Shown: piece after piece, positions 17,227 to 25,810 of the stretch | Numbering within the stretch: position 1 is the stretch's first letter | Layout of the letters: every line of letters starts with the position of its first letter | Source: Bog-473 sp963836605 | GTDB taxonomy: Bacteria; Actinomycetota; Acidimicrobiia; Acidimicrobiales; RAAP-2 | Length of the DNA stretch: 64,000 nt | Assembly: GCA_963836605.1 (NCBI GenBank) | Contig: CAWIKB010000011.1 | Span: forward strand, 372,001-436,000 | Direction: 5' to 3' | Made by a program: the position numbers and the translations under genes | The notes under the pieces: generated by a model | The model's input: the letters and a program-made list of their open reading frames with translations, nothing else | The model's database searches: none | What the model was told of the DNA's origin: nothing

Positions 17227-17859
17227 CTATCGGGGGTTGGGGCGGTCCAAGTTCCAATGCTGGCTCGCTCGGCAGTACCAGCCGCCATCATCAGCCGCCA
17301 AGATCGTGAAGCGGCTGACCGTCCGCTGACGGCCTTGTTGGTCTCCGTACAGGAGATCCACCGTGAAGGGTTGTCGCTCGGTGAGGGCGCTCAAGAGCCC
17401 CGAGCGCACCGCATCGTAAGGATCTCGGATCGCTGCTTCAAAATACCCAGAGCCCCCTGCCGGTATGTAGAGATCAATAGTGAGACGTCGAAACTCCTCT
17501 GGTTCCGCGTGCGGTATCTCGACCAAGGCGCGGGTCGGGAAGGGGTACCACCCGTGCAGCAGGGCGATCCCGGCACCGGCATTGCGTATTCCCATGGCCA
17601 GGTAGATGACGTCGTTCTCACCCTCGAAGATGGCTCGACCGCCTCCGACGGCAGCTCGGTGCAGGTCGTTCCAGAGGATCTTCTGGATGGGGTCCTCGCT
17701 CAGCGAGGGGATGAGCAGCGGGCGCAGGTTGGTGAGCAACCCTTCTTCGGCAATACGGGCCGAGCGGTTCGATGAGCGCACCGCCGAGAAGGTGGCTCCG
17801 GCGAGCACGAGCGTGCCTGCGGCAGTGGCGAACGAGGCGATCGTTGCCCAGTCGGCCAT
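17227..17859 (-). CDS. Membrane-anchored hypothetical protein
   Basis: A 210-residue protein that begins MADWATIASFATAAGTLVLAGATFSAVRSSNRSAR: one N-terminal transmembrane helix followed by a basic stop-transfer segment, then a soluble beta-rich domain (AMGIRNAGAGIALLHGW, GGSGYFEAAIRDP) ending in RASQHWNLDRPNPR. This arrangement recurs in actinobacterial hypotheticals, but I know no function for it. Convergent with the secreted protein at 16637. Confidence 0.65.
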   Translation of the reverse strand: MADWATIASFATAAGTLVLAGATFSAVRSSNRSARIAEEGLLTNLRPLLIPSLSEDPIQKILWNDLHRAAVGGGRAIFEGENDVIYLAMGIRNAGAGIALLHGWYPFPTRALVEIPHAEPEEFRRLTIDLYIPAGGSGYFEAAIRDPYDAVRSGLLSALTERQPFTVDLLYGDQQGRQRTVSRFTILAADDGGWYCRASQHWNLDRPNPR

Positions 17860-17938
17860 GGCAACGCACCTTAGCGAGGAGCGGCGTTCTGCCTGAAGAC
17901 TTCAGGGCGCAGTCGTCCCCGGCGTCCGAACCATTGGC

Positions 17939-19063
17939 TCAGTGGGCGGCCGCCGCCGTTGCCAGCCCGAAGAGCTCGCCGAACCGGTCGACCATCATGT
18001 CCCGGCCTTTGGCCTCGGCGATGACCTCGCGGCCGACGATCTCGTCCTGTCCGGGGAACTGACCGGCCCCGCCCGTGGGCCCGATCGGCACCGCGATTCC
18101 GACCCCCATGGACTCGTAGTCGGCGAGGTCGGACCTTCCCGCCGCCAGCGCGTTGATGTTCTCCGCCACGGTGGCAGCCTGGCGCCCGGCGAAGCCGGCC
18201 ATCTTGGCGTCAGCGGTGGACAGGTCGCCCAGGGCGAAGACCGTTGCCTGCCCGGCCACCTGGAGGGTCGGGCCGACCTCGATGAAGCCGTCGGAACGGC
18301 GAGCGCGCGCCAGCCCGTCGCCGAGGTAGTCGCTGATGGGCACGACGCCGAAGCAGCGGAACCAGATGTCGGCGGTCACCTCGACTCCGGCCTCGGTGGT
18401 GACGGTGAAGGTCCCCAGGTCGCCGGGTTCGGTGGGCGGTGTCTGGAGCAACGGGCTACCCAGGACCACCTCGACTCGAGCCTCCACCAGTTGGCGTTGG
18501 AGCTCAACCTTCAATTCGGGCAGATACGGGCCGCCCAGTATCTGGTCGGCCACATCGAGCAGGACGATCGACTTCTCCGGCCAGACGTGACGTATCTCCC
18601 CCGCGAGCTCGATGCCGACCGGCCCCGCCCCCACCAACAGGACACGATCGGCCTCGGCGAGCATCCGGTGCGTGGTGCGGACCTCCTCTTGAGCCAGTTT
18701 GGCGTCGACGAGATCGGTCTTCGCCGGGAAGGGGTATTTCGATCCGCTGGCCAGCACGACGTAGTCGGCGGCGATCTCCTCGCCCGACGCGGTGACCACC
18801 CGGCCCGGCTCGACGAGCACGGCACGGTCCCGAACGACTCGACCGTTGGTGAGCAGCCCGTCGTAGGGCAGGAAGATCTTCGGGAGCCACGACGGATCGA
18901 CCAGAGCTCGCAACGCGGCGATGTTGTGCATGAAGGCGTCCCTCGGCTCGACCAGCACGACGTCGCTGGTCGCATCCAGCGCCTTGGCCACGGCAGTGCC
19001 GCCGTAACCACCACCCACCACCACCACGGTCGGTCGCTCTCCCTGCTCGCTCGGGGTCATCAT
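17939..19063 (-). CDS. FAD-dependent oxidoreductase, FSP1/AMID-like (NDH-2 related)
   Basis: A 374-residue pyridine nucleotide-disulfide type flavoprotein without a redox-active CxxC. It has VVVVGGGYGGTAVAKAL (FAD-binding GxGxxG), a second Rossmann motif RVLLVGAGPVGIELAGEI for NAD(P)H, and VFALGDLST (the FAD-binding ATG-GD motif). The best relatives are ferroptosis-suppressor/AMID-like quinone or NDH-2-type oxidoreductases. Start chosen at ATG 19063 (a second ATG follows at 19060), with AAAGGA upstream; the frame extends to 19117. A promoter probably lies at 19090-19140. Confidence 0.85.
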   Translation of the reverse strand: MMTPSEQGERPTVVVVGGGYGGTAVAKALDATSDVVLVEPRDAFMHNIAALRALVDPSWLPKIFLPYDGLLTNGRVVRDRAVLVEPGRVVTASGEEIAADYVVLASGSKYPFPAKTDLVDAKLAQEEVRTTHRMLAEADRVLLVGAGPVGIELAGEIRHVWPEKSIVLLDVADQILGGPYLPELKVELQRQLVEARVEVVLGSPLLQTPPTEPGDLGTFTVTTEAGVEVTADIWFRCFGVVPISDYLGDGLARARRSDGFIEVGPTLQVAGQATVFALGDLSTADAKMAGFAGRQAATVAENINALAAGRSDLADYESMGVGIAVPIGPTGGAGQFPGQDEIVGREVIAEAKGRDMMVDRFGELFGLATAAAAH

Positions 19064-19229
19064 CTCCCGTCCTTTCCACGTGGCCCGTCCACGCCTGACA
19101 CCAACCATATTGTACACAGATCATCTTGTCTACCGAACATCTTACATATCGCACTTCACCGAGGCGCGGTCGCCGTGAGTCCCTGATGCAGCATCCAACT
19201 GGCCGAACTGGGGAATGGAATGCGGCCGC

Positions 19230-20273
19230 TCAGTCGTGTCGGAGATGGTGAGCCGTCAGGGCATGCGGGTCGGCTCCCGGGACACTCGGGTCGACGTGAA
19301 TGATCGCATCGGAGAGATTCGGTACATGGTGCAGAAGTTCGTGGTGCGCCAGCTCGGCGATTTCGTGGGCTTCGGTCACCGTCAGATCGGCACCCACCGT
19401 CAGGCGCACTTGGGCCAGTAGCCGGTGACCGGCCCAGCGAGCCCGGACCTCACTCACGGCAAGAACCCCATGGACCGCACCGACGGTGTCGGCGATCTGC
19501 GCAACCACCTCAGGATCAACTGCATCGAGAAGGCGCTGTCCCACACTTCGCATGGTTCGGAAGAGCACGACCACGATGGCGACCGTGATCAACAGCCCCA
19601 TCGCCGGGTCGGCCCACGGGATACCCAAAACGACGCCAATGGCTCCGACCAGAACGAGCAGTGAAGTGATGCCGTCCGTCCGGGCGTGGAGGCCGTCCGC
19701 CTCGAGAGCCGCGGATCCGATCCTTCGACCGACCCGGATCCGGTACTGGGCCACGACCTCGTTTCCCAGCGCTCCGACAATTGCCGCGGCCATGACGATC
19801 GGCAGGTGCGTGATCCGTTGAGGGTGGACGAGACGGTGGATGGCCTCGTAGGCGGCGAGCGCCGCCGACAAGGCGATGATCCCGACTACCACCAGGCCGG
19901 CGACGTCCTCGGCCTTACCGAAGCCGTAGGTGAAGCGCTCCGTGGCCGGCCGACGGCCCAGGCTGAAGGCCAGCCAAAGCGGGAGGGCTGTCAGCGCATC
20001 GGCTCCGTTGTGCAGGGTGTCGCCGAGAAGGGCAACCGAACCGCTGGCCACCACCACTAGGGCCTGGATACCGGCCGTGAGAAGCAGAATGACGAGAGAG
20101 ACGGCGACCGCCCGGACGCCGTCCCGACTTCCTTCGAGCGCCTGATCGATCGAGTCCTTGGCGTCGTGGGAGTGGGGCGCGAAGAGATCACGCAGCAGGT
20201 GGCCAATGCCAGGCGCGTGCCTGCCCTGATCGTGACCTGCGTGTGCATGAGCGTGAGGGTGGCTCTCCGACAA
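19230..20273 (-). CDS. Cation diffusion facilitator (CDF) metal exporter
   Basis: A 347-residue CDF transporter with a His-rich cytosolic N-terminus (HPHAHAHAGHDQGRH), six membrane helices and a C-terminal cytosolic metallochaperone-like domain. The transport-site motif HNGAD in helix 2 and HARTD in helix 5 give the HxxxD pair that binds divalent metal, normally Zn, Co, Ni, Fe or Mn. It exchanges metal for protons and exports it. It is divergent from a CsoR-type repressor and from a permease fused to a YHS metal-binding domain, so this is a metal-resistance locus. Confidence 0.92.
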   Translation of the reverse strand: MSESHPHAHAHAGHDQGRHAPGIGHLLRDLFAPHSHDAKDSIDQALEGSRDGVRAVAVSLVILLLTAGIQALVVVASGSVALLGDTLHNGADALTALPLWLAFSLGRRPATERFTYGFGKAEDVAGLVVVGIIALSAALAAYEAIHRLVHPQRITHLPIVMAAAIVGALGNEVVAQYRIRVGRRIGSAALEADGLHARTDGITSLLVLVGAIGVVLGIPWADPAMGLLITVAIVVVLFRTMRSVGQRLLDAVDPEVVAQIADTVGAVHGVLAVSEVRARWAGHRLLAQVRLTVGADLTVTEAHEIAELAHHELLHHVPNLSDAIIHVDPSVPGADPHALTAHHLRHD

Positions 20274-20331
20274 GGATTGTGTCTCCTTCCCTTGATCGCC
20301 AGTCTTGTACCGAGCGCATCACAGGGCACGT

Positions 20332-20346
20332 TGCGAACGATTCGCA
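20332..20346. promoter_or_regulatory. Inverted repeat between CDF and CsoR genes
   Basis: TGCGAA (20332-20337) and TTCGCA (20341-20346) form a perfect 6-bp inverted repeat around CGA in the 139-bp divergent intergenic region. It could be a metal-responsive operator for the CDF gene. The DNA-binding protein is not identified; this is a candidate only. Confidence 0.4.
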
Positions 20347-20375
20347 CAGCCGTTGGGCCAGCCCGTCTACACTCA

Positions 20376-20392
20376 ATACGGGTAAGGGGTAT
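20376..20392 (+). promoter_or_regulatory. Candidate CsoR-type operator
   Basis: ATACGGGTAAGGGGTAT is a G/C-run-rich near-palindrome with ATAC/GTAT arms, the pattern typical of CsoR/RcnR-family sites. It lies 20 bases before the csoR-like start, just after a TACACT sequence (20368-20373) that may be its -10. Autoregulation is inferred from the family. Confidence 0.5.
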
Positions 20393-20412
20393 AGACGACA
20401 TGGGAGGTATCG

Positions 20413-20697
20413 GTGAAACCGGGCTACGTCGACAAGAAGGAGGCGATTCAGAAGCGCCTTCGCCGCATTGAGGGCCAGACCCGTGGTTTGCAGCGGATGA
20501 TCGAGGAGGACCGCTACTGCATCAACGTCCTCGAACAGATCTCCGCGGTCAACAAGGCCCTGCAGTCGGTGGCGCTCGAGCTCCTGGACGACCACTTGGC
20601 GCACTGCGTGGCGGACGCGCTCAAGAGCGGCGGCGACCAAGCCGATGCGAAGTTGGACGAGGCTTCGGCCGCCATTGCCCGGTTGGTGCGTTCTTGA
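20413..20697 (+). CDS. CsoR/RcnR-family metal-sensing repressor
   Basis: A 94-residue all-helical repressor of the DUF156 (CsoR/RcnR/FrmR) family. AIQKRLRRIEGQTRGLQRMIEE is the family's first helix, and RYCINVLEQ followed by DDHLAHCV gives the conserved Cys, His and Cys metal-coordinating or redox-sensing positions. The start is GTG 20413, preceded by GGAGG. It would repress the divergent CDF and the downstream permease-YHS gene until metal binds. The metal (Cu, Ni or Co) cannot be decided from sequence alone. Confidence 0.92.
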   Translation: MKPGYVDKKEAIQKRLRRIEGQTRGLQRMIEEDRYCINVLEQISAVNKALQSVALELLDDHLAHCVADALKSGGDQADAKLDEASAAIARLVRS

Positions 20698-20740
20698 ACG
20701 TGGTGAACCTCCCCGCGCGCCCAGAGGTCAAAGGTGCGTC

Positions 20741-22042
20741 GTGTTGCTAGCCAGCATCGGGTGGCTCGATGCCATCGGTCGGAGCCTGCGAGAGGGCTTC
20801 TTCATGTTCTGGGAGACGCTCTGGCCACTGGTGTTGGGCTTCGGTCTCTCCGGGGCGGTCCAGGCCTTCGTCAGCCACGAGGCCATGCAACGCGAGCTCG
20901 GGGATCACAAGCCGCCGGCCGTCGCCCGAGCTTCGCTCTACGGCATGGTCTCGTCATCGTGCTCGTACGCCGCCTCAGCAATGTCGAAGTCCCTTTTCGT
21001 CAAAGGGGCCGACTTCGTCTCGGCCAACGTCTTCATGTTCGCCTCGACCAACCTGGTAGTCGAACTGGGCATCGTGCTCATTGTGCTGATGGGGTGGCAA
21101 TTCGCAGCGAGTGAGTTCATCGGCGGGATCATCATGATCGTCCTGTTCTCCCTCCTGGCCAGCCTCTGGTTGCGGGGTCGGCTCGTCGTTCAGGCACGTG
21201 AGCGCGCCGTCGGTGACTCTGGTCATGTACACGGACCACCCGAAAACACCGAACTACAGCACCAGCCCTGGTCCACGAAGTTGCGCTCTACGGGCGGCTG
21301 GGCGGATTCGGCCACCTACACCATGGCCGATCTGACCATGATTCGTAAGGAGCTGGTCATCGGGTACGTGGTCGCTGGCTTCTTGGCAACGCTCGTACCT
21401 GTGCACATCTGGAACACCGTGTTTCTGCATGGTCATGGCTTTTGGACCAGCCTGGAAAATGTCTTGGTGGGTCCGTTCATCGCCCTGATCAGCTTCGTCT
21501 GCTCGGTCGGCAACGTCCCTCTGGCGGCCGCTCTCTGGCACGGTGGCATCTCGTTCGGGGGCGTGATCTCGTTCATTTTCGCCGACCTGATTGCCCTGCC
21601 GCTCCTACTCATCTACCGGCGCTACTACGGCACTCGGCTGACCCTGCGGATGCTGGCTGTGTTCTGGTCGGTCATGGCCGCCGCCGGGCTGATCACCGAG
21701 GGCATCTTTCGAGCAGCCGGAATCGTGCCCACGACGCGTCCGGCCCAGATCGTGCCCGACCATTTCTCGTGGAACTACACGAGTTACCTCAACCTTGTCT
21801 TTCTTGCCCTCTTCGGCCTCCTCTACTGGACCTACCGCAACCGGGAACGATTGGGCGGCGGTGGCGGTTACGCCCTTGATCCGGTGTGCCGGATGCAGGT
21901 CGAAACGGCCACTGCCCCGGCATCGTCCGTACACCGGCGCCGGCGTGTCTACTTCTGTTCGGAACGATGCCGGGATCGGTTCGAGAAAAGAGTCGGGCGT
22001 TCCGTCCGGGAATTGCCGGCCCAGTACTCACCCGACGTCTAG
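20741..22042 (+). CDS. UPF0718/DUF318-type permease fused to a YHS metal-binding domain
   Basis: A 433-residue protein. The first ~360 residues are an integral membrane permease of the DUF318 (ArsP/UPF0718-related) type with two symmetrical halves: GMVSSSCSYAASAMSKSLF and ISFVCSVGNVPLAAALWHGG, both with Cys in the transport region. The C-terminal ~50 residues form a YHS domain (DPVCRMQV, then VYFCSERCRDRF) that binds metal through cysteines. The start is GTG 20741 with AAAGG upstream. It follows the csoR-like gene by 43 bases in one operon. The fusion suggests that the YHS domain loads the permease or senses the exported metal. Confidence 0.8.
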   Translation: MLLASIGWLDAIGRSLREGFFMFWETLWPLVLGFGLSGAVQAFVSHEAMQRELGDHKPPAVARASLYGMVSSSCSYAASAMSKSLFVKGADFVSANVFMFASTNLVVELGIVLIVLMGWQFAASEFIGGIIMIVLFSLLASLWLRGRLVVQARERAVGDSGHVHGPPENTELQHQPWSTKLRSTGGWADSATYTMADLTMIRKELVIGYVVAGFLATLVPVHIWNTVFLHGHGFWTSLENVLVGPFIALISFVCSVGNVPLAAALWHGGISFGGVISFIFADLIALPLLLIYRRYYGTRLTLRMLAVFWSVMAAAGLITEGIFRAAGIVPTTRPAQIVPDHFSWNYTSYLNLVFLALFGLLYWTYRNRERLGGGGGYALDPVCRMQVETATAPASSVHRRRRVYFCSERCRDRFEKRVGRSVRELPAQYSPDV

Positions 22043-22082
22043 CGGGCCGCAACAGACCTTCAGCGCCCGTTCTTCGCGCCAG

Positions 22083-22877
22083 CTACCGTGCGAAGCTGTC
22101 GCTCACCAGCGCGATGCCCTGTCCCCAAGAGGTGAGCGGTCCCGATGGGAGGTACGCCGCGCCCTTGGCCGTGTGATCGACCATCGGTGAGGCCAGATAG
22201 CGCTCATGTCCATGGGGGTCGATGAAGTACACCAGCGATGTATGAACGATGTCGGCGGAAGGATTCGGAGCTTCGACCTGGATGCCGTAGTCCTGCCACA
22301 CCCTCGCGAGGGCACCGGGTGATCCGGTGAAGAAGTGCCATGAAGAAATGGAATTGAGTCTGTGGCTTTGGGAGAAGGACGCCATGTCCGCGACGGTGGC
22401 GTGGTACTGATTTACGTTCACCGCCATGAACACGACACGTGAGGCGGCCTTTCCGAGGTCGTGGTAGGCGTCCACGAACTCTTGGGAGACAATCGGGCAG
22501 ATGTCCACGCAATGCGGATCCATGAACTCGAGCACCACCGCCCGCCCCTTGAAACTCGAAAGCGAGAGCGTGTGGCCGGTCTGGTCAACCAGCGTGAAGT
22601 TCGGAGCGGCGCGCACCGGTACTGGGGAAAGTTGCATCATGTTCGAGAGCGAAGTTGGGACACTGGCCGGGATCCCGGTGGCCCGGATGTCCGCGATCTG
22701 ATTGTGCTCGTTGTGATAGCGAACGGCGAACACAGTGAACGCCGCGGCGAGAAGAAGGGCAACGCCAAGGACCACAAACGTTGTCGACCCGGGTCCCCGG
22801 CTCCGCTGAGGCGTCGCACCCTGCCCCTCCACGCTCTCGTCCTCAGGCGCGCGGTCAGTGGTCTGTGGAGATGTCAT
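22083..22877 (-). CDS. SCO1/SenC family thioredoxin-fold protein, membrane-anchored
   Basis: A 264-residue protein: acidic N-terminus, one membrane helix (TTFVVLGVALLLAAAFTVFAV), then a periplasmic-side SCO-type thioredoxin fold. The copper motif is DPHCVDICPIVS (Cx3C) and the distal His is in DIVHTSLVYFID, completing the Cys-Cys-His site. SCO proteins deliver Cu(I) to the CuA site of cytochrome oxidase or act as thiol oxidoreductases. Coming directly after a CsoR-type metal locus, a copper-handling role is plausible. No cox genes are seen in this window. Confidence 0.85.
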   Translation of the reverse strand: MTSPQTTDRAPEDESVEGQGATPQRSRGPGSTTFVVLGVALLLAAAFTVFAVRYHNEHNQIADIRATGIPASVPTSLSNMMQLSPVPVRAAPNFTLVDQTGHTLSLSSFKGRAVVLEFMDPHCVDICPIVSQEFVDAYHDLGKAASRVVFMAVNVNQYHATVADMASFSQSHRLNSISSWHFFTGSPGALARVWQDYGIQVEAPNPSADIVHTSLVYFIDPHGHERYLASPMVDHTAKGAAYLPSGPLTSWGQGIALVSDSFAR

Positions 22878-23046
22878 GAGGAACCCTTCCGCAATATACG
22901 CCCGTCACCGCGCCCTGTGCGTGGGTACGGCGTATCGTTGTCGGGAGGGCAACCACCGTTGCGCGTCATCGTCCGGGCCGACCGTCAATCAGCCACCCAC
23001 CGTCAATTGCCCTCCAATTGCTCTTCAATCGGAGCCCCGCCTCGCT

Positions 23047-23637
23047 TCAGGCGGGCGGGCGGGCATCTGGGAATGCCTGGGACAAAGCGGCCCGCAGAGC
23101 CCCGGCGTTCAGCTCTCCGATGTGGCGGCCTTGCACTCGGCCATCGGCCGCGATGAACACGGTTACCGGCAACCCGAAGAGGCCGTAGGCCTGGGCGAGC
23201 GAGGCGTTCGGGTCGAAGGCCGAAGGGTACGTCACGTGCATCTTGGCCAAGAAGGCCCGAGCCGCTCCCCTGGGGTCGTTGGTGTCGATGCCGATGAACT
23301 CGATCCTTCCTCGCCATCTTCTGCTTGCTCCTTCGAGCAGTGGCATTTCTGTTCGGCACGGGACGCACCAGGAAGCCCAGAAATTGAGGACGATTGGCTT
23401 GCCCTCGACCTGCACCAGAGAAAGGACTCGTGAGGGAGCGCTGATGTTCGGCAACGAGAAATCCCGGGCCGGCCGATGCGACGTGTCGACCAAGGCGTTT
23501 GTGCCCGAGCCGCTCGATGTCGTCACCGCCTGCCAGATGGCAACGGCGGACACAAGACCCAGAGCCGTGGCGACCAAGACCCACGTCAGTCGACGACGGA
23601 CGGGGGGGCGACGAGCCGTTGGAGATGCAGTCGACAT
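23047..23637 (-). CDS. TlpA/ResA-like membrane-anchored thiol-disulfide oxidoreductase
   Basis: A 196-residue protein with one N-terminal membrane helix (LTWVLVATALGLVSAVAIW) and a thioredoxin fold facing out. The active site is ASWCVPCRTEM (CxxC) and the cis-proline loop is GLPVTVF. It would reduce or maintain disulfides of exported proteins, for example in cytochrome c or CuA maturation. ATG 23637 is chosen; an ATG at 23694 would add 19 residues. Placed 169 bases upstream of the SCO-like gene on the same strand. Confidence 0.85.
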   Translation of the reverse strand: MSTASPTARRPPVRRRLTWVLVATALGLVSAVAIWQAVTTSSGSGTNALVDTSHRPARDFSLPNISAPSRVLSLVQVEGKPIVLNFWASWCVPCRTEMPLLEGASRRWRGRIEFIGIDTNDPRGAARAFLAKMHVTYPSAFDPNASLAQAYGLFGLPVTVFIAADGRVQGRHIGELNAGALRAALSQAFPDARPPA

Positions 23638-23931
23638 CGGTTCATGTTCCGGCCCGCCGTCTGCACGACCGGGATCGAGACTAGGCACCAACATCTTCCG
23701 GCGGGCCGGCCTCCGACTCTGGGGCTGTCAAGTTCACCTTCCGTCAATGGGCCAACAATCGTAGCCACGACCCTCCCATGAGGAGGGATGAGGCTTCATG
23801 GGCGGCAGGCGGACACCCTCATGATCGGCGATGTTGAGACCGCAGCCCGGCCATGGCCCCGCCACCCGTGAAGTACCGCGGCAACGTCCACACGGCCGGC
23901 GCCCTGCATCAATCCGAACCCCCATGTCTGC

Positions 23932-25615
23932 TCACTCAACCCCGGGAGAGTCAGCCATCGCGAGACCGGCCGCCTCGAGACGCTCGAAGACGAGGCGCAC
24001 CGCCATCGAGCCCTCGCCCACCGCCGCGGCGACCCGCTTGATGGAGCGACTGCGCACGTCACCGACGCAGAAGATGCCGGGCCGGCTCGTTTCGAGAACG
24101 AGCGGCGCCCCATCTGCCCCCTCACGTTCGTTTGCCCCAAGATCGGCGCCGGTGACGAGAAATCCGTGTCCATCCTCGGCGAGCTGGCCGCGAAGCCACC
24201 CGGTGCAGGGATTGGCCCCGATGAAGACGAACACTCCGCACACGGGGAGCGAAGAAGTCTCCAGACTGGCGTTGTTCCGCAGCTCGACACCCTCGAGCTT
24301 CTGGTCGCCGAGCAGACCTGTGACTTCCGTTCGGGGCGTCACCTGAATGCGGGGATCCCGTTGGACCTGGTCGATGAGGTAGCGCGACATCGAGCTTGCG
24401 AGCGACGCACCGCGGATGACGATGCGGACGTCGGCACACGTGCGGGCGAGGTAGAGGGCGGCCTGTCCGGCCGAGTTGCCACCCCCCACAATGACGACGC
24501 GCCCTCGGTGGCATGCTTTTGCCTCCATCTGTGTGGCGGCGTAATAGACGCCGATGCCCTCGAAGTCGAAGAGTCGATCGAGCGGCAGTCGGTTGTAGCG
24601 CGCTCCGGTGGCGATGATCACCGAGTTGGCGGCAACCGTCTCGCCATCATCGAAACGGATGTGATGGAGCCCGGCGGCCGATGACAACGCGACGGCGCTG
24701 GCGCCCAGCTTGACGCGGACGCCGAACTTCTGCGCTTGCAGAACTGCTCGGGCCGCTAACTCTTCTCCGGAGAGCCCGGCGGGAAAGCCCAGATAGTTCT
24801 CGATGCGGGTCGAGGTGCCAGCTTGGCCTCCGAGCGCGGTGTCTTCCGCCAGAGTGGTCGAGAGCCCTTCCGACGCTCCGTAGACCGCTGCCGCGAGCCC
24901 AGCGGGTCCGCCACCGATCACCAGAATGTCACACACCTGGGATCGGTCTTCTACTGGCGCCTCAGCCAGCCCCAGCGCGTCGAGAAGGACCAGGCTCGTG
25001 GGATTGCGAAGGAGCGAGCCACCCGGGAGGATCACGATGGGTAGCTCCGCGACCGGCACGTCCACCTCGCGGAGCAGTGCTTCAGCTTCCGGTGAACTTT
25101 CCAAATCCAACCACCTCGACGAGAGTCGATTGCGGGCGAGCACTTCGAGAAGTCTCCGGGTATCGGCGTCGAAACGGGAGCCCACCAGAACCGGTCCGGA
25201 CCCGAGACTGGTCAGCCGCGAATGTCTGAGCAGGAACGCCCGGAGGATCACCTCGCTCAAGTCGGGCTCCTCGGACATGATGACCTTTACCTGTGCAGCA
25301 GGTATTCGCAGGACGAGGCCATCGGAGGTCGCCACAGCGCTCAGATAGACGGTCTGCCCGGTCAGAAGGCCCATCTCGCCTATGAACTCGCGCGGCCCGT
25401 AGCTGATGATGACGAGTTCGTCGGGTTGGCCGTGGTGCTCGACGATCTCGACCCCACCCTCGAGCACGACGATCATGTCGTAGCTCTTGTCCCCGTCCGC
25501 GAACAAGATCTCGCCGTCCGCCACCCGGTGCTCGCCGCCGTAGCGGCGCAGAGTCGTCAGTCTGTGATTCCCCGAGAAGGGGGCGGAGGTCCGGGTTCTC
25601 AGGAGCTGGCTCCAT
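23932..25615 (-). CDS. Cyclic-nucleotide-binding-domain/thioredoxin-reductase-like flavoprotein, with apparent frameshift
   Basis: Domains in order: a cyclic-nucleotide-binding fold (ADGEILFADGDKSYDMIVVLEGG), a linker with a thioredoxin-like segment (VPVAELPIVILPGG), then a two-Rossmann TrxR-like flavoprotein (LVIGGGPAGLAAAVYGASEG; VVIVGGGNSAGQAALYLA; GIFCVGDVRSRS). The redox-active CxxC of thioredoxin reductase is missing at GVYYAATQMEAKAC. The uninterrupted frame starts at GTG 25524, but a family-like N-terminus (MEPAPENPDLRPLLGESQ) lies in another frame from ATG 25615. Removing one base near 25561 joins it to LTTLRRYGGEHRVADGE. Probably a ligand-regulated oxidoreductase of unknown electron acceptor. 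Confidence 0.8.
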
Positions 25616-25810
25616 CTGGGGCGGGGATGAGCGCCTCACAACGCGGCTACTTCGTCGGCCTCGTACACCACCACGTTGACATCGTTGCCGACGCGAGCGG
25701 TCGCCGTCACCTTCGTGCTGCAACCGCCATCTGATCAACGTGTCCAGGTGAGGTTGAACTGGAGAGATTGGACACTCGTTGGTACTGTTTTGCAACTGGG
25801 GGGGCAGGTC

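Noticed and set aside
17942..19186. A 414-codon plus-strand open frame
   Set aside because: Antisense to the FSP1-like flavoprotein; no family sequence.
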